From: Bacteroidales bacterium
Lineage (GTDB): Bacteria > Bacteroidota > Bacteroidia > Bacteroidales > JAGOPY01
Length of the DNA: 64,000 nucleotides
Direction: 5' to 3'
NCBI GenBank assembly: GCA_023229505.1
Contig: JALNZD010000001.1
Location: 124,001 to 188,000 of the forward strand
This document shows positions 43,131 through 52,250 of this stretch, piece after piece. The number at the start of each line of letters is the position of its first letter. Position 1 is the stretch's first letter. Position numbers and translations under genes: made by a program. Under the pieces are notes generated by a model. It was not told the origin of the DNA. It ran no database searches and saw only the letters and a program-made list of their open reading frames with translations.

Positions 43131-44099
43131 TTATTTAAGGAATTCCTGGATGATCTTTTCTATGGTAAATCCTTCGGCTTCTGCCTTATAGTTCCTGACA
43201 ATCCGGTGGCGCAGGATGGAGGTGGCGATTGCCTTTACATCTTCGATATCAGGAGAATATTTTCCCTGAATGGCGGCATGGCATTTCGCCCCGATGATGA
43301 GGTATTGCGATGCTCTCGGACCAGCCCCCCAGGTGATGAAATCATTAGCCAGTGCATGGGCCGCCGGAGTGCCCGGGCGCGTTTTAGCTGACAATGAAAC
43401 TGCATATTTATAAACATTGTCCGGTACCGGGATCCTGCGGATAAGCCCCTGGAAGAACAGGATCTCTTCGGCGCTGAGCACTACCTTCAAATCTACCTGC
43501 TTATCCTGTGTGGTGCTCTTTACAACTTCAATTTCCTGGTCAAATGAAGGATAATCCAGCCAGATGTTGAACATAAAGCGGTCGAGTTGTGCTTCGGGCA
43601 ATGGATAGGTACCTTCTTGTTCAATCGGGTTCTGGGTTGCCAGCACAAAAAAGGGATCGGAAAGCTTGTAGTTCTTGCCGGCAACGGTAATTGCCTTCTC
43701 CTGCATGGCCTCAAGCAAAGCTGATTGGGTTTTGGGTGGCGTCCGGTTTATCTCATCCGCAAGGATAATGTTGGCAAAAACAGGACCATGTATGAATTTG
43801 AATTTCCTCTCTTCATCCAGGATCTCAGTACCGATGATATCCGAAGGCATCAGATCGGGTGTAAACTGGATCCGGCTGTATTTTAACCCGAGTGCTTGTG
43901 AGATCGTGTTGACCATTAAGGTTTTGGCGAGGCCCGGAACACCGACAAGCAATCCATGACCACGACTGAATATAGAGATCAGTACTTTTTTGACAACCTC
44001 ATCCTGCCCGACAATAACCTTGGCTATCTCCGCCTTCAGGGTGGAATATTTTTCTACAAAAACATCAACGGCTTCAACATCAGATTTATACGATATCAT
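43131..44099 (-). CDS. MoxR-family AAA+ ATPase (second copy)
   Basis: 322 aa. Walker A GVPGLAKT at residues 53-60, Walker B IILADEINRTPPKTQ, sensor region ATQNPIEQEGTYPLPEAQ, tail RHRIVRNYKAEAEGFT. No VWA or DUF58 gene is adjacent. Instead it is 25 bp upstream of an HlyD/MacB/TolC export operon and downstream of the parvulin genes. Paralogue of the Bat-operon MoxR at 13392. Confidence 0.93.
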   Translation of the reverse strand: MISYKSDVEAVDVFVEKYSTLKAEIAKVIVGQDEVVKKVLISIFSRGHGLLVGVPGLAKTLMVNTISQALGLKYSRIQFTPDLMPSDIIGTEILDEERKFKFIHGPVFANIILADEINRTPPKTQSALLEAMQEKAITVAGKNYKLSDPFFVLATQNPIEQEGTYPLPEAQLDRFMFNIWLDYPSFDQEIEVVKSTTQDKQVDLKVVLSAEEILFFQGLIRRIPVPDNVYKYAVSLSAKTRPGTPAAHALANDFITWGAGPRASQYLIIGAKCHAAIQGKYSPDIEDVKAIATSILRHRIVRNYKAEAEGFTIEKIIQEFLK

Positions 44100-44162
44100 T
44101 GAAATATATTTATCCTGGATTGTTTGATAACTAATATTTTATGGATTGAGATAATTTGCTTA

Positions 44163-45536
44163 TTAATTATCCACAGGGAAAAAATTATAATTGAATCCAC
44201 AGTTTTTATAATCATCGATCACCATGATATATGCATTATCGACGTTTTTATTCACCCACCCCATAAGCTTTTGTTGCTTTTTGTACTGTAAGGCCAATTC
44301 CTGTAAATAACTGTAATCATCGGTTAAGTTAGCCCGGTGAGGCTCGGTTCTCGCTTGAAGTTTCACCAGCCTGAAGGCTTCTTTTCCATCTTCAGTCTGG
44401 GTGGGTACCGGGGAAGATATCTGGCCGACCTCGAGCTTGTTAATGACAAATGAAACCTGGGGTTCCAGTTGGTCCATTTCAAACCAGGTAGTCCCGGTGT
44501 ATGGATTGATGATATATCCACCGCCGGACTTTCCGGGGTCATCAGAATATTTTATCGCAGCGTCTTCAAAAGTGATTTCGCCGTCACGGATTTGTACCAG
44601 TACGCTATCCAATTTATTTCTGGCGTTTTCCAGGTCGATGGGTGAAGGTTTGGTCTGCAGGAGAATATGACGGGTATTGATATAATCTCCTTTTCTTTCA
44701 ATGAGTTGGATGATATGGAAACCTGCCTTGGTTTCAACAATTTCTGATATTTCGCCTTCTTTCAACTTAAAAGCCACAGCTTCAAATTCGGGATATAACT
44801 CTCCCCGGCCAAAGAAACCGATCTCTCCTCCTTTGGCGGCAGATCCGGGATCATCAGAATAAAGGATGGCCAGGGTCGCGAAATTTTCCCCTTCAACCAC
44901 TCTTCTTCTCAGATCCCTTAATTTCTCCTTGATCATCACTTTTTGCTCTAAACTTACAGGCGGGATTTTGATGATCTGCCTCATCTCAACCTGGGCACTT
45001 ATAAGAGGGATACTGTCAGTAGGGATATTCCGGTAAAATTCCTTAACCTCGCTGGGTGTGACAAAAACATTCTTTGTGATGCTGGTCTGAACCTCCTGCA
45101 CCAGCATATTGTTTTTGACCAGATCACGGAATTCCTCTTTAATCTCTATTATCGATTTTCCGTAATACTCTTCCAGTTTTTCCTGGGAACCGAACTGGGA
45201 GATGAAATACCGGAGACGCTGGTCAAGGGATTGCTCTACTTCGCTGTCGGATACCTGCACGCTGTCGAGCTCTGCCTGGTTCAGCAATAGATTCTCCAAA
45301 AGCATATTTTCAAGGATCTGGCATTTGACCGAACGTGCAGAACCCTCAATAGTTCCCTGCATCTTGGCTTGTAAATATTGTGCTTCAACCTCAGACTCCA
45401 GGACCATATTCTGTCCAACTACGGCAATGATCCGGTCGACCACTTTTTCCTGCGCCTGGAGTTTACCCAGCAATAAAAACAGGACGATAAGGTAAAGGAA
45501 CCTGTAATTAAAAAGCAGTATATTCTTATCTCTCAT
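44163..45536 (-). CDS. SurA-like periplasmic peptidyl-prolyl isomerase
   Basis: 457 aa. Signal peptide, SurA N-terminal chaperone domain (VVDRIIAVVGQNMVLESEVEAQY), and a parvulin domain (about 170-280; VEMRQIIKIPP, FATLAILYSDDPGSAAKGGEIGFFGRG, TKAGFHIIQLIER), followed by a second parvulin-like domain (NTRHILLQTKP, FEDAAIKYSDDPGKSGGG). Assists outer-membrane protein folding. First-reading homologue of E. coli SurA, though identity of the true orthologue among three neighbours is uncertain. Confidence 0.88.
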   Translation of the reverse strand: MRDKNILLFNYRFLYLIVLFLLLGKLQAQEKVVDRIIAVVGQNMVLESEVEAQYLQAKMQGTIEGSARSVKCQILENMLLENLLLNQAELDSVQVSDSEVEQSLDQRLRYFISQFGSQEKLEEYYGKSIIEIKEEFRDLVKNNMLVQEVQTSITKNVFVTPSEVKEFYRNIPTDSIPLISAQVEMRQIIKIPPVSLEQKVMIKEKLRDLRRRVVEGENFATLAILYSDDPGSAAKGGEIGFFGRGELYPEFEAVAFKLKEGEISEIVETKAGFHIIQLIERKGDYINTRHILLQTKPSPIDLENARNKLDSVLVQIRDGEITFEDAAIKYSDDPGKSGGGYIINPYTGTTWFEMDQLEPQVSFVINKLEVGQISSPVPTQTEDGKEAFRLVKLQARTEPHRANLTDDYSYLQELALQYKKQQKLMGWVNKNVDNAYIMVIDDYKNCGFNYNFFPVDN

Positions 45537-45595
45537 AAATGGGTCCGTTAGAAATTAAAACAACCGTGGAGCTTATTTATTGTTTGATTCAAAGA

Positions 45596-46435
45596 TTAAT
45601 AGATCTTCGCTTTATCATCCTTAAATGCCTGGTCGATAAACTCCTGCCTTTTCATTTCAATCAGGTTTATTTTTCTGCCGTTCAGGATAATGTTCCTGAT
45701 CTTTTCCCTTTCAAACTCAATGGGGGAGATGCTGTCGGCGGTTTTAAAATCATTGATCCTCACAAGGTAAATATAAACGGAATCCTCAGCTTCGGCATAA
45801 TTCGTCCTGCGCAGGAAAAGGGCCTGATTATCAACCTCAAGCGGCATTTCATCGAGTAAATCACTCATAGAAACCCACTCCCTGGCAAACCAGTAATCGG
45901 TGGCATTCTTTTCTGCATATCCGGCCAACTCTAATACATTCCCGGATTCAGGTGATTTAAGCAGCTTGCGGAATTCTCTCAGGTGCCTTGATCTTTTATT
46001 AATTTTAACAAAATCAAACTTTACGATATTTCCCTTCAACTCAAACTGGCTGCGGTTCTCCGAGTAATACGCCTCGATTTGCTCTGGTGTAACATTAGTA
46101 TCCAGATATTGACTGACCAGTTTTTGCTCCAGGGTAAAAAGAAGCAGGGAATTCCGGTATTCATCCAATTGCTTGGAAAAATCCTGTTCGTCGGATTTAA
46201 GGCTTTCCTTGGCTTTTTGGGTGAGTATCTCCTGTTGTATCCATTTAGTAATATAATTCTCAGCCAGGGTTATGCTGTCACGCTCTGAGAGGCCATCAGG
46301 TATCCGGTCCGCCAACTCTGAAATACGCAGGTATTTGTCATTTGCCCTGGCAACAATGCGATCCTCCGGTTCCGACTGGAACAGGTTTGTACAGGCACTT
46401 AAAACAACCAATAGGAACAGGATCGGCTTTTTCAA
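45596..46435 (-). CDS. SurA/PpiC-like lipoprotein
   Basis: 279 aa. Lipoprotein signal (MKKPILFLLVVLSAC), a SurA-like helical N-terminal domain (IVARANDKYLRISELADRIP), and a degenerate parvulin region without the canonical parvulin active-site pattern. Sits between two parvulin genes on the same strand and is probably a dedicated chaperone partner. Confidence 0.75.
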   Translation of the reverse strand: MKKPILFLLVVLSACTNLFQSEPEDRIVARANDKYLRISELADRIPDGLSERDSITLAENYITKWIQQEILTQKAKESLKSDEQDFSKQLDEYRNSLLLFTLEQKLVSQYLDTNVTPEQIEAYYSENRSQFELKGNIVKFDFVKINKRSRHLREFRKLLKSPESGNVLELAGYAEKNATDYWFAREWVSMSDLLDEMPLEVDNQALFLRRTNYAEAEDSVYIYLVRINDFKTADSISPIEFEREKIRNIILNGRKINLIEMKRQEFIDQAFKDDKAKIY

Positions 46436-46448
46436 TTCAAAGGGCTTT

Positions 46449-48443
46449 TTATTTTAATGTCGACAGAACATCTTCATAGATGATTACATTATATTTAGCT
46501 CTGAGTTCCCTGACCCATTGCTCTTCGAGAAAGGTCTGATAGTCGGCTGTCACGAGCCCCCTTGCTTCCTGCAGGATCTTCGGCTCTGGTTTCAGCACTT
46601 CGTACCCATAAACAAAAGAAGGACCTGAAGGTGAATCCACTATTGGTGAAAGTCCGGCTTTCCATTTGACCTTATCTACCACTGGTGAATCGCTCATGGA
46701 AAAATGAGCCGTTTCCACAAGAATATTAAGGGTAGTATCAGTATTAAAGTAATTCAAAACCTCTTCCGGAGTTTTACCGGTGGAAAACATATTCCTGACC
46801 TCATCCGTGTTAACCTGGGCCGGTTTGAGGATAGTCACGACCGTAGCATGGAAACGCTTATCCCACATGTATTTTCCCGGGTTGGCAGCAAAGAATTCAG
46901 CCAGGCCGGCTGTATCCTTAACAGCTTTCGACCAGACATTCTTATCTGTCAGGTCAAATAAAAGGATACCATCATGATATTCCTGCACCAGCATCCGGAA
47001 ATCGGGATATTTTCCTTCCAGCTTACTGTCTTCATAAGCAACGCATTTATCAACGACGAATGTATTGTACGTTTCATTGAAGAATGCCGGAATATCTGTA
47101 ATCCTTTTTGTTTGTTTCATGGCAATGTATTGCGCCAGGTCATGCTGGGTGTATTTTACATCTCTCAGGGAAAACACAACTTTATCAAGTCCTTTGGCTT
47201 TATTTACATCCCATTCCCCTTTCATCAGGCTGGTGTCGAGCGTAGCCAATACTGCCTCTTTGGCTTTGGGGTATTCTTTAAATCCATTTTCCTGCTTGAT
47301 CCTGTTGATCACGGTTTCCTGGCTAAGTTTGTTGCGAAGGTCTTTTTCCAGGCGGCTTTTCAGGTTGAACTCTTCTTCTTCGAAGGTCCCAACCGGTTTT
47401 CGGCCTATCAGTTTAATAATATGGTAGCCAAAAGGAGTGGAAAAAGGTGCACTTATGCTGCCTGTATCTTTCAGGTTGCGTGTAGCTATAATAAATTCAG
47501 GTACCATCCGGTTGCTTCCAAACCAGGGTAGTTTACCCCCGTTTCCGGCAGATCCTTTATCTTCTGAATATTCAAGCACAACATCTTCAAATTTAACCCC
47601 CGAAGTTATCTTTTCATAAGCCCCATCGATCTTCATTTTTTTCTGTAAAGAATCCTTTGCGTTGGCATTGGGAGGCAAGGCCACAAAGATGTGTTCAACC
47701 TGCGCCTGCCCGAATGCAGGCTGTTTGTCGGTTACCTTGATCAGGTGATATCCGTAATCAGTCCTTAATGGTTGAGAAATTTTCCCTACTTCGGTAATAT
47801 AAGCGCCCGTTTCAAATGGGTATACCATATCGAAAACGGTGAAATATCCCAGGTCACCCAGATTTCCCTTGCGGGCAGGCCGGTATTGGCTTGCTTCAGT
47901 ATCCCGGGCTGAAGGATCTTCCGAAATCTCCACCGCCACTTTTCCGAAATCTTCTCCCATTAGGAGTCTTTCGCGGGTAGCCAGCGCTTTTTTGTATGCT
48001 TTCAATGTATCTTCAGGAGATGCATTCTTATCCAGGCGAATAAGGATATGGCTGGCCCTGATGTCCCAGTTTTTCCGTTCATAAGCTTCCTTCAGTAGAT
48101 ATTCACCGACCGAGGCGTCAACAAAATAAGGCTGCGCCAGCTGTTTGCGATAGCCTTCCAGTTCCTTGCGGAATGTCTGGAGTGTGTCCATCCCAAGCTC
48201 CTCAGCTTCTCTTACCTTAAGACGAAAATTGATATACAGGTCGAGATATTCTTTGATGGCGTCAGGACCCTGTTCCTCCCGGTTTAAATTATTTTTGTTG
48301 TAAACGTACATAAAGTCGCCGGCGGTGACATCTTCCCCGGCTATATTCAATAGCACCCGGTCGTCTGTCTTCTGGGCAATCAGTAAGTTCGAATATAAAG
48401 TAATAACAGTTAATAAGGACACTGCGAACCCGAATTTTCTCAT
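46449..48443 (-). CDS. Double-parvulin periplasmic peptidyl-prolyl isomerase
   Basis: 664 aa. Signal peptide, chaperone N-domain, two PpiC parvulin domains (about 120-235, IRASHILIRLD...GYHLIKVTDKQP; about 238-345, QVEHIFVAL...GYHIIKLIGRKP), then a C-terminal SurA-like helical region (about 350-660). Likely outer-membrane biogenesis chaperone. First gene of the three-gene parvulin cluster. Confidence 0.9.
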   Translation of the reverse strand: MRKFGFAVSLLTVITLYSNLLIAQKTDDRVLLNIAGEDVTAGDFMYVYNKNNLNREEQGPDAIKEYLDLYINFRLKVREAEELGMDTLQTFRKELEGYRKQLAQPYFVDASVGEYLLKEAYERKNWDIRASHILIRLDKNASPEDTLKAYKKALATRERLLMGEDFGKVAVEISEDPSARDTEASQYRPARKGNLGDLGYFTVFDMVYPFETGAYITEVGKISQPLRTDYGYHLIKVTDKQPAFGQAQVEHIFVALPPNANAKDSLQKKMKIDGAYEKITSGVKFEDVVLEYSEDKGSAGNGGKLPWFGSNRMVPEFIIATRNLKDTGSISAPFSTPFGYHIIKLIGRKPVGTFEEEEFNLKSRLEKDLRNKLSQETVINRIKQENGFKEYPKAKEAVLATLDTSLMKGEWDVNKAKGLDKVVFSLRDVKYTQHDLAQYIAMKQTKRITDIPAFFNETYNTFVVDKCVAYEDSKLEGKYPDFRMLVQEYHDGILLFDLTDKNVWSKAVKDTAGLAEFFAANPGKYMWDKRFHATVVTILKPAQVNTDEVRNMFSTGKTPEEVLNYFNTDTTLNILVETAHFSMSDSPVVDKVKWKAGLSPIVDSPSGPSFVYGYEVLKPEPKILQEARGLVTADYQTFLEEQWVRELRAKYNVIIYEDVLSTLK

Positions 48444-48488
48444 GGTTTATCTCAATTTTAAGTTAATAATTTGCTCTTTTAAAATCCA

Positions 48489-49961
48489 TTACAAACGGCT
48501 ATAGTTGGGCGCTTCGCTGGTAATGGAGACATCATGGGGATGACCTTCGATGACACCTGCGTGGGTGATCTTGATGAAACGGGCCTGTTTGAGTGCTTCA
48601 ATATTCTTTGCACCGACGTACCCCATTCCGGCCCGCAAACCGCCTACCAGCTGAAGGATGACTTCCGACAGGGTCCCTTTAAATGGCACCCGGCCTACGA
48701 TTCCTTCCGGTACTAATTTGCGGATATCATCTTCCACATCCTGGAAATAACGGTCCTTTGATCCCTTCTGCATGGCTTCGATTGAGCCCATGCCCCTGTA
48801 CGTTTTATATTTCCTGCCATCGAAAATGATGGTTTCACCTGGTGACTCATCCACACCGGCAAACAGGGAGCCAGCCATGATGGTATCAGCTCCGGCCGCC
48901 AATGCTTTGGCTATATCACCTGAGTAGCGGATCCCTCCATCGGCAATGACCGGTATGCCTGTGCCTTTAAGAACCTGGCTGACGGAATAAATAGCAGACA
49001 ACTGCGGTACGCCTACCCCTGCGATAACCCTTGTCGTGCAGATAGAGCCGGGGCCAATACCTATCTTGATGGCATCTGCGCCTGCTTCTGCAAGTGCCAG
49101 GGCAGCTTCTGCCGTGCCAATATTGCCCACCACCAGGTCGATATTTGGGAACTGCTGTTTGATTTTGCGGGCAATTTCAATGACACTGCGGGTATGCCCG
49201 TGGGCCGTGTCTACCACGATGGCGTCAACATTAGCATCTACCAACGCTTCGGCCCGCTGCAACGTGTTGGAAGCAATGCCGACAGCGGCAGCTACCCGCA
49301 ACCTGCCCTGGCCATCTTTGTAAGCATTGGGATGCGCCTGTATCTTGATAATGTCTTTATAAGTGATCAGCCCCACGAGACGGTTATGGTCATCCACGAC
49401 AGGGAGCTTTTCAATCCGGTGCTTCTGAAGGATTTCCGCTGCTATTTCAAATGAAATGAACTCACGGGTGGTGATCAGGTTGTCTTTGGTCATTACTTCG
49501 GCTATAGGCCGGTTAGTGTTGCGCTCAAAACGAAGGTCGCGGTGGGTAACAATCCCTACCAGTTCCTTGTTGTTCTTTACCACGGGAATCCCGCCAATAC
49601 CATATTCTTTCATCAGCATAAGCGCATCCCAGACTATAGCATCTACCGGTAAGGTCACCGGGTCAAGGATCATGCCGTTCTCGGCCCTTTTTACTTTCCT
49701 GACCTGATTGGCCTGTTCCTCGATCGACATATTCTTGTGGATCACCCCGATGCCACCCTCCTGGGCTATGGCAATGGCCATCATGGCCTCTGTCACAGTA
49801 TCCATAGCAGCCGAGACGATCGGAATGTTTAAGTGGATATTCCTGGAAAAAAAGGAACAGATATCAGCCTCCCGGGGCATCACATCAGAATAGGCCGGAA
49901 CAAGCAGAACATCATCATAAGTGAGGGCTTCACCAAGAAATTTATTGTTATCCAGCGTCAT
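48489..49961 (-). CDS. guaB: Inosine-5'-monophosphate dehydrogenase
   Basis: 490 aa. Converts IMP to XMP with NAD, the committed step to GMP. TIM barrel with N-terminal ALTYDDVLLVPAYSD, paired CBS domains (about 95-205), and the catalytic Cys in IGPGSICTTR (about 300-309). C-terminal flap ends GVIEGHPHDVSITSEAPNYS. Standard length. Confidence 0.97.
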   Translation of the reverse strand: MTLDNNKFLGEALTYDDVLLVPAYSDVMPREADICSFFSRNIHLNIPIVSAAMDTVTEAMMAIAIAQEGGIGVIHKNMSIEEQANQVRKVKRAENGMILDPVTLPVDAIVWDALMLMKEYGIGGIPVVKNNKELVGIVTHRDLRFERNTNRPIAEVMTKDNLITTREFISFEIAAEILQKHRIEKLPVVDDHNRLVGLITYKDIIKIQAHPNAYKDGQGRLRVAAAVGIASNTLQRAEALVDANVDAIVVDTAHGHTRSVIEIARKIKQQFPNIDLVVGNIGTAEAALALAEAGADAIKIGIGPGSICTTRVIAGVGVPQLSAIYSVSQVLKGTGIPVIADGGIRYSGDIAKALAAGADTIMAGSLFAGVDESPGETIIFDGRKYKTYRGMGSIEAMQKGSKDRYFQDVEDDIRKLVPEGIVGRVPFKGTLSEVILQLVGGLRAGMGYVGAKNIEALKQARFIKITHAGVIEGHPHDVSITSEAPNYSRL

Positions 49962-49981
49962 GACCTGAAAAATTTGATTTG

Positions 49982-50008
49982 CAAATGTATGAAAAAACCC
50001 TTTAACAA
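49982..50008 (-). promoter_or_regulatory. Probable guaB promoter
   Basis: Minus strand TACATTTG at 49989-49982, with TTG 16 bp upstream (50008-50006). The spacing is slightly short. The ATG is 21 nt downstream. Confidence 0.45.
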
Positions 50009-50063
50009 CTCTTAAAAATTGTTAATACCGCGGTTGTGGCTGTATAAGCCAACGTAAATATTC

Positions 50064-52118
50064 TCAATAAATTACAGCTATGTTTCCTTTTATTTGCCTG
50101 GGTTGATTAAGTGCATTGCGGAAACGTAACAAATAGACATAAACCCCCTGGGGTACGTATTCGCCATTGTAGGTGCCGTTCCATGCGTCATTGGGATCAT
50201 TGGTCCGGTATATCAATTGCCCCCAGCGATTGTAAACGAGGAACTCATATCCTTCACTGCCAACGAACACAATAACAGGTTTGAGCGTATTGTTGAGTCC
50301 ACGGGGCATGAAGGCATTAGGAAGGTAAACCTTTGGTTCCTGCTCCGACAATACCTCGTTTGAAAAGCTTTGCTCCTGGAAACCAAGCGGGTTAGCAGAG
50401 CCTTCATAAGCTTCGACGAGATAAGTGATCCTGCTGATGGTGCCTGTCAGGTCAGAAACATTATCGGAATAAGTCAGTGTGAGGGAGTCGACATCAGCCA
50501 ACATGGTTAGCGAAGAATTATCGAGGCGGCGATAAACTTTATAGCCCAGTATGCGTCCGTACCATGATTCATAAGCATTCCAGCTCAAACGGTTGGTCAG
50601 GTCAGGTAAAGCTTCCGCTTGCAGGAAAATGGTCCGGGCTGTATTAGTGATAACCGATGCCATCCCGCAACTGTCGACCACTTCGACCTGGTAATAGTAG
50701 CTTTCAACCGTGACATCTGCTGCAGCGTCAGAAAAAGAAACAAATTCCTGCCCCTGGTTGAGGACTGTTCCGGTTTCAGTATAGGGTCCGCCGGCATTTG
50801 TGCTCCGGAGGATACGGTAAAATTGTACATGTGCCGCGGTATCGGTGTAAAACAGGATGTTCACCCGTTCATTATCTTCCACTGAAACAAATCGCGTATA
50901 CATGAACAACGGACGAGGCGAATTGTAGGTGGTGACTTCCTTCCTGCAGGAGGTAGATGTTTTCAGGCCGTCCTGGTTAAAAGCCCTGATGTAATATGCA
51001 TAAGTAGTGTTGGGCTGAAGATCAGCGTGGGTATAGCTTGTCTGGCCGGGATTTAGTGTCTCCAGCAACTGGAAAGGGCCGTTATTTTCACTCATGTAAA
51101 TCCTGTAACCCTGAAGTGGTGGTTCGAAGTTCACATATTCGTTCCAGCTCAGGGTATTAGTCATCGTGCAGGGATCGTATGCGACATCCGCTAAAAAAAT
51201 CGTACTGTGGGGCTTGTCCTGAAAAGTACTGGTGTCGAAAGGGAAAGGACTTTCGTTACCACAAGAGTCGATCGACAAAAGGATATAACGCAGCGGGCCT
51301 TCACAGGGATTGGAATCTTCGTGCCGGTAATAAGTAGCAGAACTCCCGTCAACATAATCGATCGAGTCGTTGGTTGTTGTGACCCTGAATATGGTATATC
51401 CCTGGATATCCGGTTCCAGTCCGGCCTCCCAGCCCACCACAGCTTTCCCGTCAGGGCCTATGCTGACTGAATCGATGACCGGTGGGTAACGATTGGATAA
51501 GTTTCTCAGCACCGCCCCATTTTGGTTTGAAAGTGAAATGCACCCGGTTTGAATGTCTCGTACCCCGATCCGGAAACGGACCGTATCACTATTACCGTTA
51601 CAAGCCCAGAAATGATGGGTCAGGCTCAGATCCTGCGTGGAATCGACTACAGCCCAGGTCCCGGGCGGGTATTCCCGGTATAAAAGGTACCAGGGATGCA
51701 TAGCTGCGAGCAAAGGGGTATGCAGCGGTGTCCAGTTAAAGTCGATGACCTCAAAATCAGTGGTGGTGCCTGTAAGTAGCATTGTCGCCAGGGTATCCGT
51801 TGGAAATGGGCCTGAATTTTTATTGATGATCAAATAGTAATATCCCGGTGTCGTATTGGCGTCTGCACCAACATGAAGATAACTAGCCTGTGTAATATTT
51901 GTAATCACGGTCAATTCAGTATAAAAACCTGACCGTACCAGTGAAAAATAAATAGTATAATTATAAAAACCCGTGCCGATCAGTACCGGGTTCCATTGAA
52001 TCACCGCATCTCCGTTGGGCATCACTTCAGTGCACCTGAGCCTGACAGTTTGGCCTTGTGAGGTAATCTGAAAAAAAAACAGAATGATGATCAGTATCGA
52101 TGCCAGCCTTTTATTCAT
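50064..52118 (-). CDS. Fn3-domain secreted protein with T9SS type B sorting domain
   Basis: 684 aa from ATG 52118 (MNKRLASILIIILFFF), which begins a signal peptide and lies just after a TAnnTTTG element. Several Fn3-like repeats (YRIYMSENNGPFQLLETL, YKVYRRLDNSSLTML). The C-terminal CHU_C/type B sorting domain has VYLPNAFMPRGLNNTLKP, FLVYNRWGQLIYRTNDP, WNGTYNGEYVPQGVYVYLL. Exported to the cell surface; no catalytic motif seen. Confidence 0.87.
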   Translation of the reverse strand: MNKRLASILIIILFFFQITSQGQTVRLRCTEVMPNGDAVIQWNPVLIGTGFYNYTIYFSLVRSGFYTELTVITNITQASYLHVGADANTTPGYYYLIINKNSGPFPTDTLATMLLTGTTTDFEVIDFNWTPLHTPLLAAMHPWYLLYREYPPGTWAVVDSTQDLSLTHHFWACNGNSDTVRFRIGVRDIQTGCISLSNQNGAVLRNLSNRYPPVIDSVSIGPDGKAVVGWEAGLEPDIQGYTIFRVTTTNDSIDYVDGSSATYYRHEDSNPCEGPLRYILLSIDSCGNESPFPFDTSTFQDKPHSTIFLADVAYDPCTMTNTLSWNEYVNFEPPLQGYRIYMSENNGPFQLLETLNPGQTSYTHADLQPNTTYAYYIRAFNQDGLKTSTSCRKEVTTYNSPRPLFMYTRFVSVEDNERVNILFYTDTAAHVQFYRILRSTNAGGPYTETGTVLNQGQEFVSFSDAAADVTVESYYYQVEVVDSCGMASVITNTARTIFLQAEALPDLTNRLSWNAYESWYGRILGYKVYRRLDNSSLTMLADVDSLTLTYSDNVSDLTGTISRITYLVEAYEGSANPLGFQEQSFSNEVLSEQEPKVYLPNAFMPRGLNNTLKPVIVFVGSEGYEFLVYNRWGQLIYRTNDPNDAWNGTYNGEYVPQGVYVYLLRFRNALNQPRQIKGNIAVIY

Positions 52119-52136
52119 AACCGTTTCGGTCGACAG

Positions 52137-52144
52137 CAAAATTA
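52137..52144 (-). promoter_or_regulatory. TAnnTTTG -7 element for the T9SS type B gene
   Basis: Minus strand TAATTTTG at 52144-52137, 18 nt upstream of ATG 52118. It overlaps the alternative longer start at 52139, which it argues against. Confidence 0.5.
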
Positions 52145-52196
52145 CATAAATTTGAAGAGTTTATGATATGACCCTTCTTAATTCCCGTGAAATCAT

Positions 52197-52204
52197 TAAC
52201 TTTG
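52197..52204 (+). promoter_or_regulatory. TAnnTTTG -7 element for glyA
   Basis: TAACTTTG 46 nt upstream of the glyA ATG at 52251. Confidence 0.5.
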
Positions 52205-52250
52205 CGGGAGTTTTTATACATCTGACACAATTATTTATATTAATTCGATT

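Noticed and set aside
43131..44099. A second Bat operon
   Set aside because: The MoxR here has no DUF58 or VWA neighbours.
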